DNA from: Hydra vulgaris | Taxonomy: Eukaryota; Cnidaria; Hydrozoa; Anthoathecata; Hydridae | DNA length: 64,000 nucleotides | Assembly: GCF_038396675.1 (NCBI RefSeq) | Contig: NC_088933.1 | Location: forward strand, 41,562,501 to 41,626,500 | Direction of reading: 5' to 3' | Made by a program: the position numbers and the translations under genes | Notes under the pieces: model-generated | Databases searched by the model: none | Told to the model about the DNA's origin: nothing | The model's input: only the letters and a program-made list of their open reading frames with translations | Shown: piece after piece, positions 33,827 through 48,787 of the stretch | Numbering within the stretch: the first letter of the stretch is position 1 | How the letters are laid out: each line of letters begins with the position of its first letter

Positions 33827-34697
33827 ATCTAAATAATTATTGTAACAAGTATTTTGTATTTAAAAGTAAAATGTTATAATATATATGCCGCCTGGACTAC
33901 TAATACTTGTTAGTAATTAAGTTACTACAAGTTTTAGTAATTAAAATTAAAAGTAATTAAATTACTGTCAGTGTTAGTAATTAAATTACTAACAACTACC
34001 GAAAATATGTTGTTGCTATGTTATGCAAAGTAAGGTATCCATAGTAACCAAAAAAAGTTAACCTCATAAGAATTCTGAATCTCATTTTAATACATACCCC
34101 CAATATTGTGTATTAAGCGCAAGTAAAATACTGTTAAAACAACGTTAATGTAAAAATGAGTTGTTGCTATGCAAAATTTAGTACCATAGCAACCAAGTTA
34201 AAACATACATAAAATCTGAACGGGGATTTAAGGGGACGAGCAATCAATTAAAACTCGATTGAAGCATCATATAGCTCAAATAAATATAAGACAACACATG
34301 GCAAATTGTGGTAATTATTAGTTATTGTGCGGCAAAAAATAAGTTTCTTAAGAAATTTTTTTTTTTAATCTGTGAAATTCAAAGTATAACTGAGATAACA
34401 TGCTATGACAAATTTATTTCACACATTGGTTTTTCTTATCTCTAAATACTCTAGAACAACATGTACTAATTTTTTGTTTCAAAAACGTAGATGTAATTGA
34501 AATATAACACAACATTGATGTCACCGTTAATTACTTATATATAATTTTTTTTTTTTTTTATTTTATCTCGTTATTCAAATGCTTAGAGTCCTGGTAACTA
34601 AGGGATTTAATATAAATAAATTATCAATAGATTTCTCCTAATATATGTAGATACTAAAATTAAATAGGTTTTCAAGATTAGACAACTAAAATTTTTC

Positions 34698-34726
34698 CCA
34701 TTTTGTCCACCTACTGGCCCACTGTG
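34698..34726 (-). repeat. Right terminus: heptamer, 13-nt spacer, nonamer-like motif
   Basis: On the minus strand CACAGTG (34726-34720) is followed by 13 nt and then ACAAAATGG (34706-34698). The spacing differs from the left end (22 nt), giving a 23/12-like asymmetry. Confidence 0.6.
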
Positions 34727-34731
34727 CAATG

Positions 34732-35964
34732 ACAGAATTTAGATAACTATCAAAATAGTAATATAACCGTATAATATTAGAAGAGTCAACTCGAACCGTT
34801 ATTAACTGATAATGCACGAGGCATGATGCACGCGGTAAGGTTATACAAACCAAAAGAAGTACATTTTTAGAATCTTTTATTATTATTATCATATATTATA
34901 TAATTACTAAATATACTTTTATTTATAAAAAACCGCAATATAAAAAATATATACACTTTTATTTATAAGTAGTATGTATTTTTTAATCCGTTTTTGAAGT
35001 TACTAAAGTTTTATTTTTAAAGTTTTACTTAATGAAACATTCTGTTTAGTAGGTGATGTATTAAATCTTGTCAGGCTGTTAATTTAAGAGGTTAAAGATG
35101 ACCTTATTTTAAATATAAGTAAGTTGTTTTTTATTTATTTTTGTTGGTTTTAAACAATTTTATGTCAGATATCAGGTATTCAATCGTATTTCTTATGAAT
35201 CTAACTATTTAGTACAGTGTTATTGTCTGGGGTCGTTGATATTCAGGTTAGATTTTATTAAGTTAAATTTACTTTAAAAGAATCTTTTAAATTTCCTTTA
35301 TAAAAAATTAACATTTACTTTTTTTTCAGTTTTTTTCAATTTCAAATGTCGTTTCTTTTTTTTTTTTAATATTCAGTTATGTTTTTAAAAAATTTTTGTT
35401 GAAAAGATTGTGTTTCTACACTAAACACCATCAAAATTATAGCCAGTAGAACAAGCAAAATATTAAGGCGGAGGTGTACTTGATTAATGTGTAAATAAAA
35501 CGATGATTTATTTTAGCCGTTTTTTAATTAAAATCAACTATGATATGCCACCATCCCCTAACCCCGTCAATCAAGTACACCACGGCCAATATTAAAATGA
35601 TTTGCTGCTGTGACGGTGTTTATGATTATCAATATGTCAAAATAAATTTTTATTCCCAGTTAAGCTTTTGGGAATACTTTAAATTACAGTGAACAATTTT
35701 CAAATTTATCAACAATAATCACTAAATTCGGGGGTAAAGTACTTACAATAAATTCGTAAAAAAATCAATTGTTCACTGTTTATGTTAACCGATCTGTCCT
35801 TATCTGTTCGTGAAAACATTAATGTTTATAATTAAAAGAATTGCATTTTTAATAAAAAGAAACATTTTACTTTTTTTTTTTTTGTTATTGTTATTTTACC
35901 TTTATTATCTTATGATGAATATTTTTCATGTTTAAGTTATTTTTCATGTTTAACTCGAAAAATT
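34732..35964. other. AT-rich non-coding stretch with two short hairpin units
   Basis: No gene is supported. At 35686-35779 a 94-bp unit has 13-bp inverted ends (ACAGTGAACAATT). GTGTACTTGATT at 35474-35485 is inverted at 35569-35580. Both could be tiny MITEs. Confidence 0.5.
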
Positions 35965-36860
35965 ATGTGCTCTACCAGCCATACTTGGCAATTCCCAATT
36001 GCCAGCAAGAAATGTTTTGCACACAGAATCGCACTTTCTCCATTGCATAGTATTAGTTTTAATTACAAGTTAGGTGATTGTATTCTAGATTGGTCATCTA
36101 ACCCAAAAGATCTTGGAGTAATTATGGACTCCCGCCAAAACTACAAAAAACACATTGCCAGAGTCATTCATGTAGCAAATACTATAGCATACCTAATCTT
36201 GAAATGCTTTAAAACTTGCAATCCTATTATATTAGTACGTGCATTTTCCACTTATATAAGACCAATTATTGAATATTGCTCTCCAGTTCGGTCGCAACAC
36301 CAAACTATGTTAATTAAATCTATTGAAAATATTCAAAAACGATTGACAAAAAAATTGCTAATATTAGTTGTTTAAGCTATTCTAGCCGTTTACAGCTGCT
36401 TGGTTTGGATTCTCTGGAGCTCAGACGTTTAAAACATGATTTAGTTATATGTTTCAAAATTATGCATAATTTGGTTTGCATAGATAAAAACTTGTTTTTT
36501 CGAAATTAACAATAATAAATATACCCGTGGTCATACTTGTAGCATTCGCAAGCAACGATGTCAACTCGACATTCGCAAATATTGTTTTTCTCAACGAGTT
36601 GTAAATATCTGGAATAATCTGACAACAGAAGCTGTATGGTGATAACATTTGTATTTTTGAAAATAAAATAAAATCGTGCAATTTTAATAAACATTGTCCC
36701 TAAAAAGTAAATGAATGAAATCTTGAATGTGTCTATTTTAAACTATATTTGTTCCTATGTATTTTGTTTTCTTATTTAAGGGCATATTGTCAGTGTCTAT
36801 TTATTGGACCTGTATGTCCTTTAGAACATGTAATTTTAAATTTGTTTTAATAAATCTTTA
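35965..36860 (+). pseudogene. LINE reverse transcriptase C-terminal remnant (CR1-like) with 3' UTR
   Basis: The first frame reads DLGVIMDSRQNYKKHIARVI, YLILKCFKTCNPIILVRAFS and TYIRPIIEYCSPVRSQHQ, then IENIQKRLTKKL. After a frameshift near 36370 it continues SRLQLLGLDSLELRRLKHDL and, later, DIRKYCFSQRVVNIWNNL. This is the post-palm C-terminal region of CR1/RTEX-type ORF2 proteins. The remainder to 36860 resembles a 3' UTR with a TTTATTTATTTATA-like tail. The catalytic FADD box is absent, so it is a 5'-truncated, frameshifted relic. Confidence 0.75.
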
Positions 36861-38066
36861 TTTATTTATATTTTGCTTTGCTATTATTTATAAATAAATT
36901 GATTTAAAGTTAATACATGTGGTGTATTTTTTTTTTTTCGAAAAAACTTATTAGTTAGTGACATAAAATTGACTAATTGTATAAATCGTTAAGTAGAATG
37001 CCAAGAATATATATGGCGGTTATTGTTGCTAAGGGTGATTAATAGGCAAGTAAACTACAAATTAATCTAACTAATCTATACTAATTTTATTTGCAAACCT
37101 AATAAATAGGAAGACAACATATAATGCAGGTAGATATTGTTTTCAGTTTTTCTCCCAATAGATAATTAGGCTTTGATATCTTATATCAAAAAATATAACC
37201 ATTCGAATTGTTATGGACAGTAGTGTATTTACCTTTATTTTGGAACCACAATCTGTAATGATTTGTATTTTATCTATGGGAACGAAAGTCTATCTAACAT
37301 GTAATCTTCAAGTTCTTTAATTAGTAATCAGTATTGTTATAAAGTAGATTATATAAAATTTTACAGATTAACTTTTACTTAAAAATTTCATAGCGGCAAT
37401 ATCTCTTTGTTTTATAGCATTTATATGCCGTTTTATAAAGTTCTATAAGTCTTCTGTTTATTAGGCAGTGTTGAAAGATGATACAATATGCCAAAGCAGT
37501 TGAAGTGCTTCGCTTGGGTTCAAATCCAATTTTCTAGAAAACAAAGAAAAACATTTCTAAAGGCCTATAGATATTATATACATTACATATATATAAAGAT
37601 ATTGTATACTATAACAAACGAAAGATAGAGAATTTTTTTAAACGCTTTTTGAAATTTCTAAAGACATCAAAACACTGTCGGAAATTTGTTGGGCACACGT
37701 CGTGATAGAGATACTTATGTTTTAGGTAATTAAATAAGACTGCGCGTTAAACACACATTAAAGAGACAATTTTCTTTCTTATTAAAAAAACATTTACATG
37801 CAAACTGAAATTTGAAAATTGCAGAGAAACAGATCAATTCAATTTATTTTACATGCCTAGCTCCCCATTACCCGTTTTACTAGTTCTCAACTGCTTTGCA
37901 AACAAATATTATTTTAATGAGAAGGTAAAAGTTTTACTATAGACTCTTTTTCGTTAAATGTTTCACAATCGTCAGTTTAAAATTATTTATATTAAGTGCC
38001 TAACATATTCAGTTAGGTAAATTTGGGCATTAAATAGAGATCATTTTGGCATCAAAGAGACGATTT
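36861..38066. other. AT-rich non-coding stretch
   Basis: No gene is supported. An isolated B-box-like GGGTTCAAATCC at 37515-37526, flanked by a weak 4-bp stem, may be a decayed tRNA-derived sequence; no convincing A box was seen. Confidence 0.45.
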
Positions 38067-38517
38067 CACAGGTCAACAACAATAAAAAATTTCTGGTGCT
38101 ATTTTATGGTATTATCATATTTTTTATGGTATTTTCATAGAGATTTTAAAAATGTAATTCGTTTGAAATAAAAATATGTACTTTTTGTATTATTGCTAAA
38201 AAAACATTTAGTTACAATTTTTTTAAGAGTCTTTAGCATTTTTTTACATATATTGTCAATATATTTTAAGGTAAAATATTTATGTTTTCTAAAATCTTTA
38301 TGAGAATACGCTTCTTTTGAGACCCAGGATGACATACTTTTAAATAACCTTTTTTCGACAATATTAGGGAATTTACCCCAAATACTAAAGATTTGAACCC
38401 AAATATGATGAAATGATGAAAAATATTTGTTTGCATATTTAAAATCAAAATGATAAATGCTATACAAAAACAAATTGTTTTCTCGGCACCAGAATTTTTT
38501 TTTGTTGTTGACCTGTG
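38067..38517. mobile_element. MITE with ~32-bp terminal inverted repeats, 451 bp
   Basis: The ends begin CACAGGTCAACAACAA and share AAATTTCTGGTGC-type sequence in mirrored order (38067-38099 and 38485-38517). The interior has no supported coding capacity. No clean target duplication is visible. Confidence 0.75.
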
Positions 38518-38571
38518 TTTTCTTTCTTGCGTTTTTTTTGTAGTTAACTTCAGAATTTTTTATTCTAAATA

Positions 38572-38665
38572 AATATGGATTTTGATCTAAGTTTACGGAG
38601 AATATGGATTTTTATAAGCTCTAAGTATACGGAGAATATGGATTTTGATCTAACTTTACGGAGAA
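38572..38665. repeat. Imperfect tandem repeat, three ~32-36-bp units
   Basis: The phrase AATATGGATTTTGATCTAA then TTTACGGAGA recurs three times with one variant unit (TTTTTATAAGCTCTAAGTATA). Confidence 0.8.
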
Positions 38666-40107
38666 GGTGGACTTTTATTTTTGCTCATAATCAATTGTTC
38701 ACTAAAAAATATTAGAAGAAAAAAAATTGGCAAAGTCAATGTGGAATAGAGTTTCTCCGTTTAGGAGAAACACAAACTATTTATAAATCTCTTATAAAGA
38801 TCCACTTATACTTATATAAGATATACTCTCATAAGACCTGTATACGGAAAGGTGCGCATGTTAATTTTTTTTTCTAATTCTGTCTTGACCCACGCTTAAA
38901 GCAATTTATTTAGAAGTTTTTAGAATGATTTTATTTTACCAAATAATATTAAAGTTAATAAGAAATGATCAGTGTGGAATAAATAAATATAGAAATGGGC
39001 GGTTTGGTAAAAACCCGTATTTAACTGGTTCGGAAAGCTAGGTTATGTATGTAAAGAAAAAGTATATAAAAGGTTGGTCTGGAATAGACTTACAAAGGCT
39101 CATATTTTTACGGGTCCGGTCAGCTGAAACCTTTTATACCGATGGTAATTATTTGAAACGTTTCAAGCGGGTATTTTAAATATTATTTAGACAGGCAATA
39201 ATATCCAATGGGCGATTTACGCAACTGCTACCGTAATGTTTAATGTTTTTTAAGGTTACTTATAATATAATTTTTTATTTTAGCTTTTTAGCTTTAAGAA
39301 GTAAACATTAAGTATAGTTTTTCTATATGTATATAGCTATTTTTCTACCACTTACAACAAAATATTGAATAAAGAATAAGTATAGAAAAGGTCGATGTGG
39401 AATGAATGAAACCAAGACCCTTCTTTTACGGGTCATGACAGCTAGTTATAAAAAAATTTTTTTTTTAAAATACGTTTTTACAACTACATTTTACTTACAA
39501 TTTTTTCACATCGTAATAAGCAAAATATACTTCCGTTACAAAAGATTATATTTAAACAAATACTAAAAAAAATATATTTAACAGAAAAAATAACACTCAG
39601 TTAAGAAAATAATAATATTATGAAGGACTTCTTAAGATTATATTGTTATAGGGAACTCGTAGAAGACTGAATAAGTCTTATCATCGAGAACATTCTTGCA
39701 ACATCAAGAACAATCTTATCATTGTGATTTTTATGCACAAATATTTTAAATATTATTGTGATAAAATTTTTTTTTTTTCTTTTATTATTTTTTTTGTTTT
39801 TTAAATGTTTTTTAGATTTATATAATCCGACTTTTCTCACGTTGTAAGTTGTTTTAGTTCAAATTTTGTTCAAATTTTTATTTATCATGTGAACTAGGAC
39901 AATTCTATGTAATTATCTATATTAAGAACAAGATTTTTAAGTTTTGACTTTTAAGAAAGTATATTGCCAGGAAGAGTAATTAAGGTGAATTTCGGAATTA
40001 ATTTGTTATATGAATAGGGGTCGCAATAAGAGATAGAGAATTGAGAGTTTTTTGTTTTTTTTTCGGGGTAGGATAAAGTTACAAGTTGCTCTAGTGTTAA
40101 ACTTATT
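38666..40107. other. AT-rich non-coding stretch with diverged direct repeats
   Basis: No gene is supported. Related phrases GTGTGGAATA/GGTCTGGAATAGA/GATGTGGAATGAATG and TTTTTACGGGTC recur at 38740, 38970, 39080 and 39400, suggesting an old duplicated unit. Confidence 0.45.
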
Positions 40108-40138
40108 GGTAATTGAATAAAATTTTAATTATATTCAA

Positions 40139-40650
40139 TTACCAATAAAAAAAAATTGGATTAGTACCTTTACGTTTCACAAAAAATAAGTTTTTTGTGA
40201 AACGTAAAGGTACTAATCCCATTTTATATTTTAGCATAAATAGTATATTAGCATAGATATTGATTTGATAAATGTTCAGCGCTTTCATTTCTTTTAATAG
40301 AGGTTTAATATGTGTATGTTTGTTTTTATGATATATAATTGTAGAAGCATGTTTCTGCCGTCGATAAAGAGACATTAATTTTGTCTTGTGTGTGCTTTCC
40401 CAAGCAATGTTAGCGTATGTAAGATGACTATGTATAAACAAAAAGTAAAGGATTTTTAATTTTTGTTGTGACAAAAATGGTCTAGCTTTGAAAAGCAAAC
40501 TAAGATTTTTAGGTATTAGAGTGATGATAACCTCTATTTGGGCTGTTCATGAAATATTTTTGTCTCTAACCACTCCAAGAAATTTAATTGTTTGGTTTCT
40601 TTCAATATTGTTGATATCGATATTTAGAGAGGAAAGAATTGATGGAAGTG
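40139..40650 (-). pseudogene. LINE reverse transcriptase fragment, minus strand
   Basis: The minus-strand translation gives TIKFLGVVRDKNIS (about 40590), a stop, then NLSLLFKARPFLSQQKLKIL, YFLFIHSHLTYANIAWESTH and YRRQKHASTIIYHK. These align by eye with the C-terminal part of the nested LINE at 20928-21877 (FLGVNFDENLSW, SLYFSFIHCYLTFGNIMWA, SKQKHAVRII), so it is an older member of that family. The fragment ends at its 3' side in a perfect foldback (40158-40219). An internal stop and the missing polymerase core show it is dead. Confidence 0.7.
40158..40219. repeat. Perfect 29-bp hairpin, 4-nt loop
   Basis: The left arm 40158-40186 (starts GGATTAGTACCTTTACG) and right arm 40191-40219 are exact reverse complements around TAAG. 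A second, smaller hairpin (arms ATTGGTAATTGAAT) sits immediately to the left at about 40107-40146. Confidence 0.95.
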
Positions 40651-40659
40651 CCTTTTTTT

Positions 40660-41190
40660 TGTAGCTTTGAATGAAATAAAATATATTTAGTTATTTGTAC
40701 GTTTATTGATAACTTATTAGAGCTCACGGTTGACTTTGTCAAAAAGGTCATCTTAAATAAATTGTTTTGAGTAAATCTGGAATTATTTTAACTTGCTTTG
40801 TGTAAAATTATTAATTGTTTTAAGTAAATCTGGAATTAGTCCCGTTGATTGCAAATCTAAAGCCGGTTTGAATCCATCGGTCAATGTGAAAAGATTAATG
40901 ATCTTGACATGAAGGGAAGTTGCAATAATGCTGGTTTTGTTATCCTCGCAAGTTAGAAATGAGATTCAGTTGGCCAATTCTTGTATAAAGAAACACAGAA
41001 GCATCTCAAATTTAAAGGATAGTTTAGCTAGATGAAAGCATTCTGGCAGATTTATAAGATATTTCTTTCTCGCTGGTTGCCATGAGATCAATCTAAAATT
41101 TATTTTTAAACACAAATTCACTTGCATTTAATATAAACATTAAGTTTTAAAACCTTAAAAGTGTTATTATTTTTTTCTATGGAGTTTTCA
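40660..41190. other. Non-coding stretch
   Basis: No gene is supported. AAATTGTTTTGAGTAAATCTGGAATTA is duplicated in diverged form at about 40757 and 40810. Confidence 0.45.
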
Positions 41191-41199
41191 AGTTTCCAT

Positions 41200-41515
41200 T
41201 AGGGATGTACCAAAATTCTGTTCCAACCGGAATTCCGGCTGGAATATGTGATTCTTATTAAATAATGTTCCGGCCGGAATTACATTATTTCAGCGGGAAT
41301 GCCAAAATTTATACACGCTCTAGTATATATTATGATTATATAAAATTTGTAACCTCCTCAAATTGAGGGAGGTTCAACCTTTGTATGGTCATATTTTTTG
41401 AACACTGTATTTTTTTTGAAGGGGTTAAGTATAAACATAAAAATGTTTTGGAGTTTTCTCTATGTCCGGAAGTTAGCTATCTCAAACACCAAAAAATCCC
41501 GTATCCGCCACTGTA
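41200..41515. repeat. hAT-like MITE remnants (TTCCGG-rich unit and CAGTGGCGGAT unit)
   Basis: At 41200-41320 the motif TTCCGG/CCGGAAT recurs around TTAGGGATGTACCAAAATTC, a pattern seen in hAT subterminal regions; a further piece is at 41672-41700. At 41338-41515 lies the right half of a family also found at 52244-52674 and 56031-56345. It shares ATATAAAATTTGTAACCTC, AGCTATCTCAAACACCAAAA and a terminal CCGCCACTG. Confidence 0.6.
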
Positions 41516-41716
41516 GTAATTTACTGCGAATAAAATGACATTGTGTTTGTTAAGAATTTTGTGTTTTTTACCTTGGTTTACCTTTAGTTCTTCATTTAAT
41601 TGTAGTTCAATGATTTATTTAATTTAATTTACACAGTCTATGCCATGTTTTTTTAAAAAAAGTAAAAAATAAATTCCGGCATTCCGGCCTGAAATAATGT
41701 AATTACCCAGCTCTAT

Positions 41717-42050
41717 GTGTACCTGTCAGAGCGTAAGACAGTAGAGTGTACTAAAAAAGTTGCCTTTTTTTTATTTGGTCTAAATAGCTACTTATTGTAC
41801 AAGCTTAACGCTAATGAATGTAAGCCCATGTCTAGAATAAGTTTTATGATGGCAATTGTGAAAAGTTTAGCTGCAGTGTATCAATCAGTAAAAGTAGGAA
41901 CAAAAAGACAAACATCCAGGAAGATGGAAGTGCTAGAAGTACTATTGTGCCATATCCACTTCCTCAACACACAGCGATTAACAATCAGTTTAGGTTCAGA
42001 AAGAAAAATAAAACATGTCGTTGGGCACCAAACCCGTGTTCGAACCAGTA
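41717..42050 (+). pseudogene. piggyBac transposase C-terminal fragment
   Basis: The frame reads [54 protein letters not shown] and, further on, NTQRLTI and [12 protein letters not shown]. The first part is nearly the same as the end of the piggyBac element at 48837-50656 ([18 protein letters not shown]), so both come from one family. It is the region after the catalytic core, before the C-terminal cysteine-rich domain. It is cut on the right by a (TA)n array. Nothing upstream of 41700 continues the protein. Confidence 0.65.
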
Positions 42051-42052
42051 TA

Positions 42053-42182
<130 letters not shown>

Positions 42183-42279
42183 TATTTTAAATGAAAAAAT
42201 ACAACTTTATAATGGAACTTGAAGTTTTATGCCATTTGGCAATCATCAGCCATATTATATGATAGGTCAGAGCCTGTGT

Positions 42280-44192
<1,913 letters not shown>

Positions 44193-44214
44193 TATATATT
44201 TTGCTAAACTAAGT

Positions 44215-45537
<1,323 letters not shown>

Positions 45538-46441
45538 ATGCCGCAATACTACAAAAGTAAACTAAACTTAAAACTATTGTATGGAACAAGCTCTGAAGAA
45601 GATATAAAAAAAAGATATAGAAAGTCACATTAAAGGCATGAGTATTCGGAAAACTGCTGATAAGAATAAAGTCAAAAAATTAACATTGCATGATCACATT
45701 AGAAAACCAACCTTAAAGAAGATTGGAGGCCAGACAGTTATAAGTAAAGCAGATGAGATTCTCATTGCTCAAATGCTAGAAGCTGTTGCTGATTGGCTTT
45801 TTTCTATTGGAAGATTAGAAGTTAGAATGATGGCTTTTGATTTCCTCAAAAATTGTAATAGGTCAAACAGTTTCAATTTGCAGATACCTGGAAATGACTG
45901 GTTAAATTCTTTTAAGAAACGAAACAATATTTCTGGCAGAAAGGTTTCTAATATTAAACAATCGAGGTCAAAGTTAGGAGTAAAAATTATAAATAATTTT
46001 TTGGATGAGTTTGAAAAAACTTATGAATCTCTTGCTGATGTTCAACCTTCAAACATATTTAATTTTGATGAAAAAAACCTTTTAGATAATCCTGAAAAAA
46101 AGTTTGTTTTAGTACGAAGAGGAAGACGACGTGTGGAAAACGTTCAAGAACATAGTAAAACTTCAATATCTATTACTTGGCATGGCTCTGCTTCAGGAGT
46201 ACTACAACCACCTATGGTAGTTTATAGAGCATCAAGCTTTTATAAAGGTTGGGTATTAGGAGGGCCACAGGGAACAGTATACAGTTGCACAAAATCAGGT
46301 TGGTTTGATATGGAGACATTTGCCAAGAAGTTTGAAACCTGCTTCTTGCCGAATGTTTAACATTGGAATGAAACCAGGCTTCCTTTAGGAGATAAATTTG
46401 CCTCTCATTTTAATCCAGACATTATTAAACTTGCTAAATAG
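45538..46441 (+). pseudogene. pogo/Tigger-like transposase, truncated
   Basis: ATG 45538 starts MPQYYKSKLNLKLLYG with EEDIKK, the start of a psq-type helix-turn-helix. A slip in the A-run near 45605 moves the frame, which continues DIESHIKGMSIRKTADKNKV, the second helix-turn-helix with WLNSFKKRNNIS, and the DDE domain: SNIFNFDEKNL (first catalytic Asp), SKTSISITWHGSASG, TKSGWFDMETF, a stop after CFLPNV (46360), then LPLGDKFASHFNPDIIKLAK with the second catalytic Asp. It ends at TAG 46439-46441, before the third acidic residue, so it is truncated as well as frameshifted. The protein would bind and mobilise its own pogo-type element. Confidence 0.85.
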
Positions 46442-46732
46442 CATACCCAGTAAACGCACAAACTTCTATTAAACGTCAAAATAACGTTGCGGCAAATCGT
46501 TCAGATTTGGTCGATTATCCGTTTGCAATGAAATCCAGATTAACGTTTAGAACAAACGTCCATAAAACGTTGATATTCAAGCGTATTTTAGTCGTCTATT
46601 ATAAGATTATTATACGTATTTAAAGCGTTTAGATTTTGTCTAATTTAGGTTTAAATCTTGTCTAATTAACGTATATAGAGCGCTTAGATTTAGTCTAAGT
46701 AAAAGTATATTAAACTTTTACATTTGACTCTT
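46442..46732. repeat. AACGT-rich MITE-like segment
   Basis: It starts CATACCCAGTAAACGCACAA directly after the pogo truncation. It holds many AACGT/ACGTT motifs in both orientations and repeats of TTTAGATTTAGTCTAA and TTTAAATCTTGTCTAATT. No coding was seen. It may be a non-autonomous element that ended the pogo copy. Confidence 0.45.
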
Positions 46733-46895
46733 TTAACACGTTTGGTGCTGAGCTATTTTAAACTACGCTATATTTCTTCGCCAAACCATAATGTCTGCAT
46801 AATGATTAATTTTTGCCGAGACTGTTTTACTTGGTTTCATTCGTTTTACTCGTAACACCGTAATGAGTATAACTCATTGCGGTGACTAGTAATAT

Positions 46896-48518
46896 AGCTT
46901 ATTTGATGATATTGAAGATTCGGATTTATTTTTCGTTTATGCTATTACGTCTTTGAGCTTGACTGAATCAGAATCAGGTTCTGAAGATAATAACAAAGAA
47001 GAAAGTAATGACGACCAATTAGCAGACGTTTATCTGGCAGCCACTGCAGAGGATTTTTTAATGCCCCCAAAAAGAGCTAGAACAACGCGTGGTCTTACTT
47101 ATAGACAAAATCAAAACAAAGCTCCACAAGTAGATCTAATAAGAAATATTTTACCTGACGAAACAACTTCTGAAAAAAATCCATCTAAAAATTATAACCA
47201 ATGAAAGATGAGCGAATTAATGAGCGAATTATGTAAAACAAATTCAATTTACTGCCGATCCTGGTTTGAAGATAAACATGGAGAGCAAGAAACCATTGGA
47301 TTTCTTTAGAATATTTGTTAGAGAAGAGCTTATAAACACTATGGTAGTTAAAACTAATCTCTACACGTTTTAAAGATTGGAAACCAATAAACTCACAAGA
47401 TGTGCAGCAGTTCCTTGGAGTTCTTCTTCATATGGTATGCATCAAATTGCCATCCTTAGAACACTACTGGTCTAAGAACAGTCTCAATATATTTTTCCTT
47501 CTTTTCTACAATAATGCCTCAAAATAAATTCCAACTAATGTTACGGTTTTAGCATTTTATTAACAATGAAGATTCGGGTAGTGGACGCTTGTGTAAAACT
47601 GTTGGACTTCTCGATCACTTAAATAATACAATGGAGAATATCTCCTGTCCTAATAAAAATATATCAGTCGGTTAATCAATTGTGCTTCGGAAGGGACGTC
47701 TTGTATTCAGGCAGTATGTGAAAAATAAAAGACAAAAGTATGGCATCAAGATCTATAAGCTTTGCGAACCAGATGGTATTGTACTAAAAGTAAAAATCTA
47801 CTCTGGCAAGGCAACTCTCAATAAAAATTTGTTGGGTCAAACGGGAGCTATTGTTTTAGATTTAATGGGAGAATTTCTGGGAAAAGCTTATCACCTGTAC
47901 ACCGACACCTTTTACAAATCCTTTGAATTAACAAAGCACATAATAAATCAAAAAACATACATTTGCGGTACTTTAATAACTGACCGAAGGTCAAATCCAA
48001 AAGAATGTAGAAAAGCAAAATGAAAACAGGGAGTCGTTATAAGCAGAAGCAGAGAGGGTGTAGTGGTTGCTAAATGGAAAGACAAAAGAAACGCGCTAAT
48101 GATTAGCAACTTGCATTGTTTTAAAATGATTGAAGTGACAAATAGGAGAGGAGAGAAGAAAATGATACGCAACATTATTGAAAATTACAACCAATATATG
48201 CCAGGAATAGATAGGGCGGATCAAATGGTATCATATTATGATTGCCTAAGAAAGACAGTTAGATGGTATAAAAAAGTTGCACTTCATCTTTTTGATAATT
48301 TTTTGTTTAACTCTTACTATCTAAGCAGCAAATATGGAGTGTAAGACAATAAAGAGATAAAACAATTTCCAAACCTTATTGAGTCTGCTCTAAAATAAAA
48401 CGTAAAGAAACACGATATGAATGTGCTGTTTGTGAAAATAGACCTCCGTTATGTATTGGTGAATGTTTCAGAAAGTATCATTCAAAAGAACAAGTTTACA
48501 CTTTAATTTTCATGAAAT
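46896..48518 (+). pseudogene. piggyBac transposase, degenerate full-length
   Basis: The N-terminal acidic region (DDIEDSDLFF, SGSEDNNKEESNDDQLADV) is followed by PPKRARTTRGLTY. Frameshifted pieces give a CSSSLEFFFIW-like region and VGLLDHLNNTMENI. The catalytic core is clearer: KGRLVFRQYVKNKRQKYGIK, LMGEFLGKAYHLYTDTFYKS (a catalytic Asp in TDTF), CGTLITDRRSNP, VVVAKWKDKRNALMISNLHC, and NQYMPGIDRADQMVSYYDCL (the last catalytic Asp in GIDRAD). The first Asp motif is lost: the frame shows a stop just before SIVLRKGR (about 47672). The end has a piggyBac cysteine-rich domain, YECAVCENRPPLCIGECFRK then YHSK. Many stops and shifts: inactive. Confidence 0.8.
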
Positions 48519-48718
48519 AAAATTAAAACAATATCAATACTTTACTTCTATCTGTTTTAAGCTATTTTTGTCTTTATCCGCATATAAATTAGGTTCCCGG
48601 GATTTTTTTTTAAAACTTAAATTTAATCTTTTCTGAAAATCAACTGTGAAGCTAAGGGAAAAAAAATGAACAGACAAAGCCAATCATGCACAAACATTAT
48701 TTGAAAGAAGTTGGTATA

Positions 48719-48787
48719 ACTACGAGTTTACTCGTAGTTGGCAAACTCAGGACTACTACGAGTGTACTACAAGTACACTCGTAGTAG
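48719..48787. repeat. Two perfect hairpins at the right end of piggyBac 1
   Basis: The first is 48719-48738, with 9-bp arms ACTACGAGT around TT. The second is 48753-48787, with 16-bp arms CTACTACGAGTGTACT around a 3-nt loop. Both share the core CTACGAGT. Confidence 0.95.

Larger units (their letters stand above)
31367..34726 (-). mobile_element. Transib/RAG1-like transposon, 3360 bp
   Basis: The TIRs begin CACAGTGGGCCAG at both ends and are flanked by CAATG duplications. The minus strand encodes a Transib/RAG1-core-like transposase (33826-31847). Subterminal regions repeat a TTGCTATGG motif in several copies (about 31500, 31665, 34015, 34150), and a ~115-bp direct repeat lies at 31430-31550 and 31562-31680. 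The end layout is described in the terminal entries. Confidence 0.85.

Noticed and set aside
32700-34690. RAG2-like or second gene within the Transib element
   Set aside because: I looked for a second frame beside the transposase on both strands and found only short spurious frames.
40845-40880. B-box-like GGTTTGAATCC near 40864
   Set aside because: No A box upstream at a suitable distance and no tRNA-like fold was seen.
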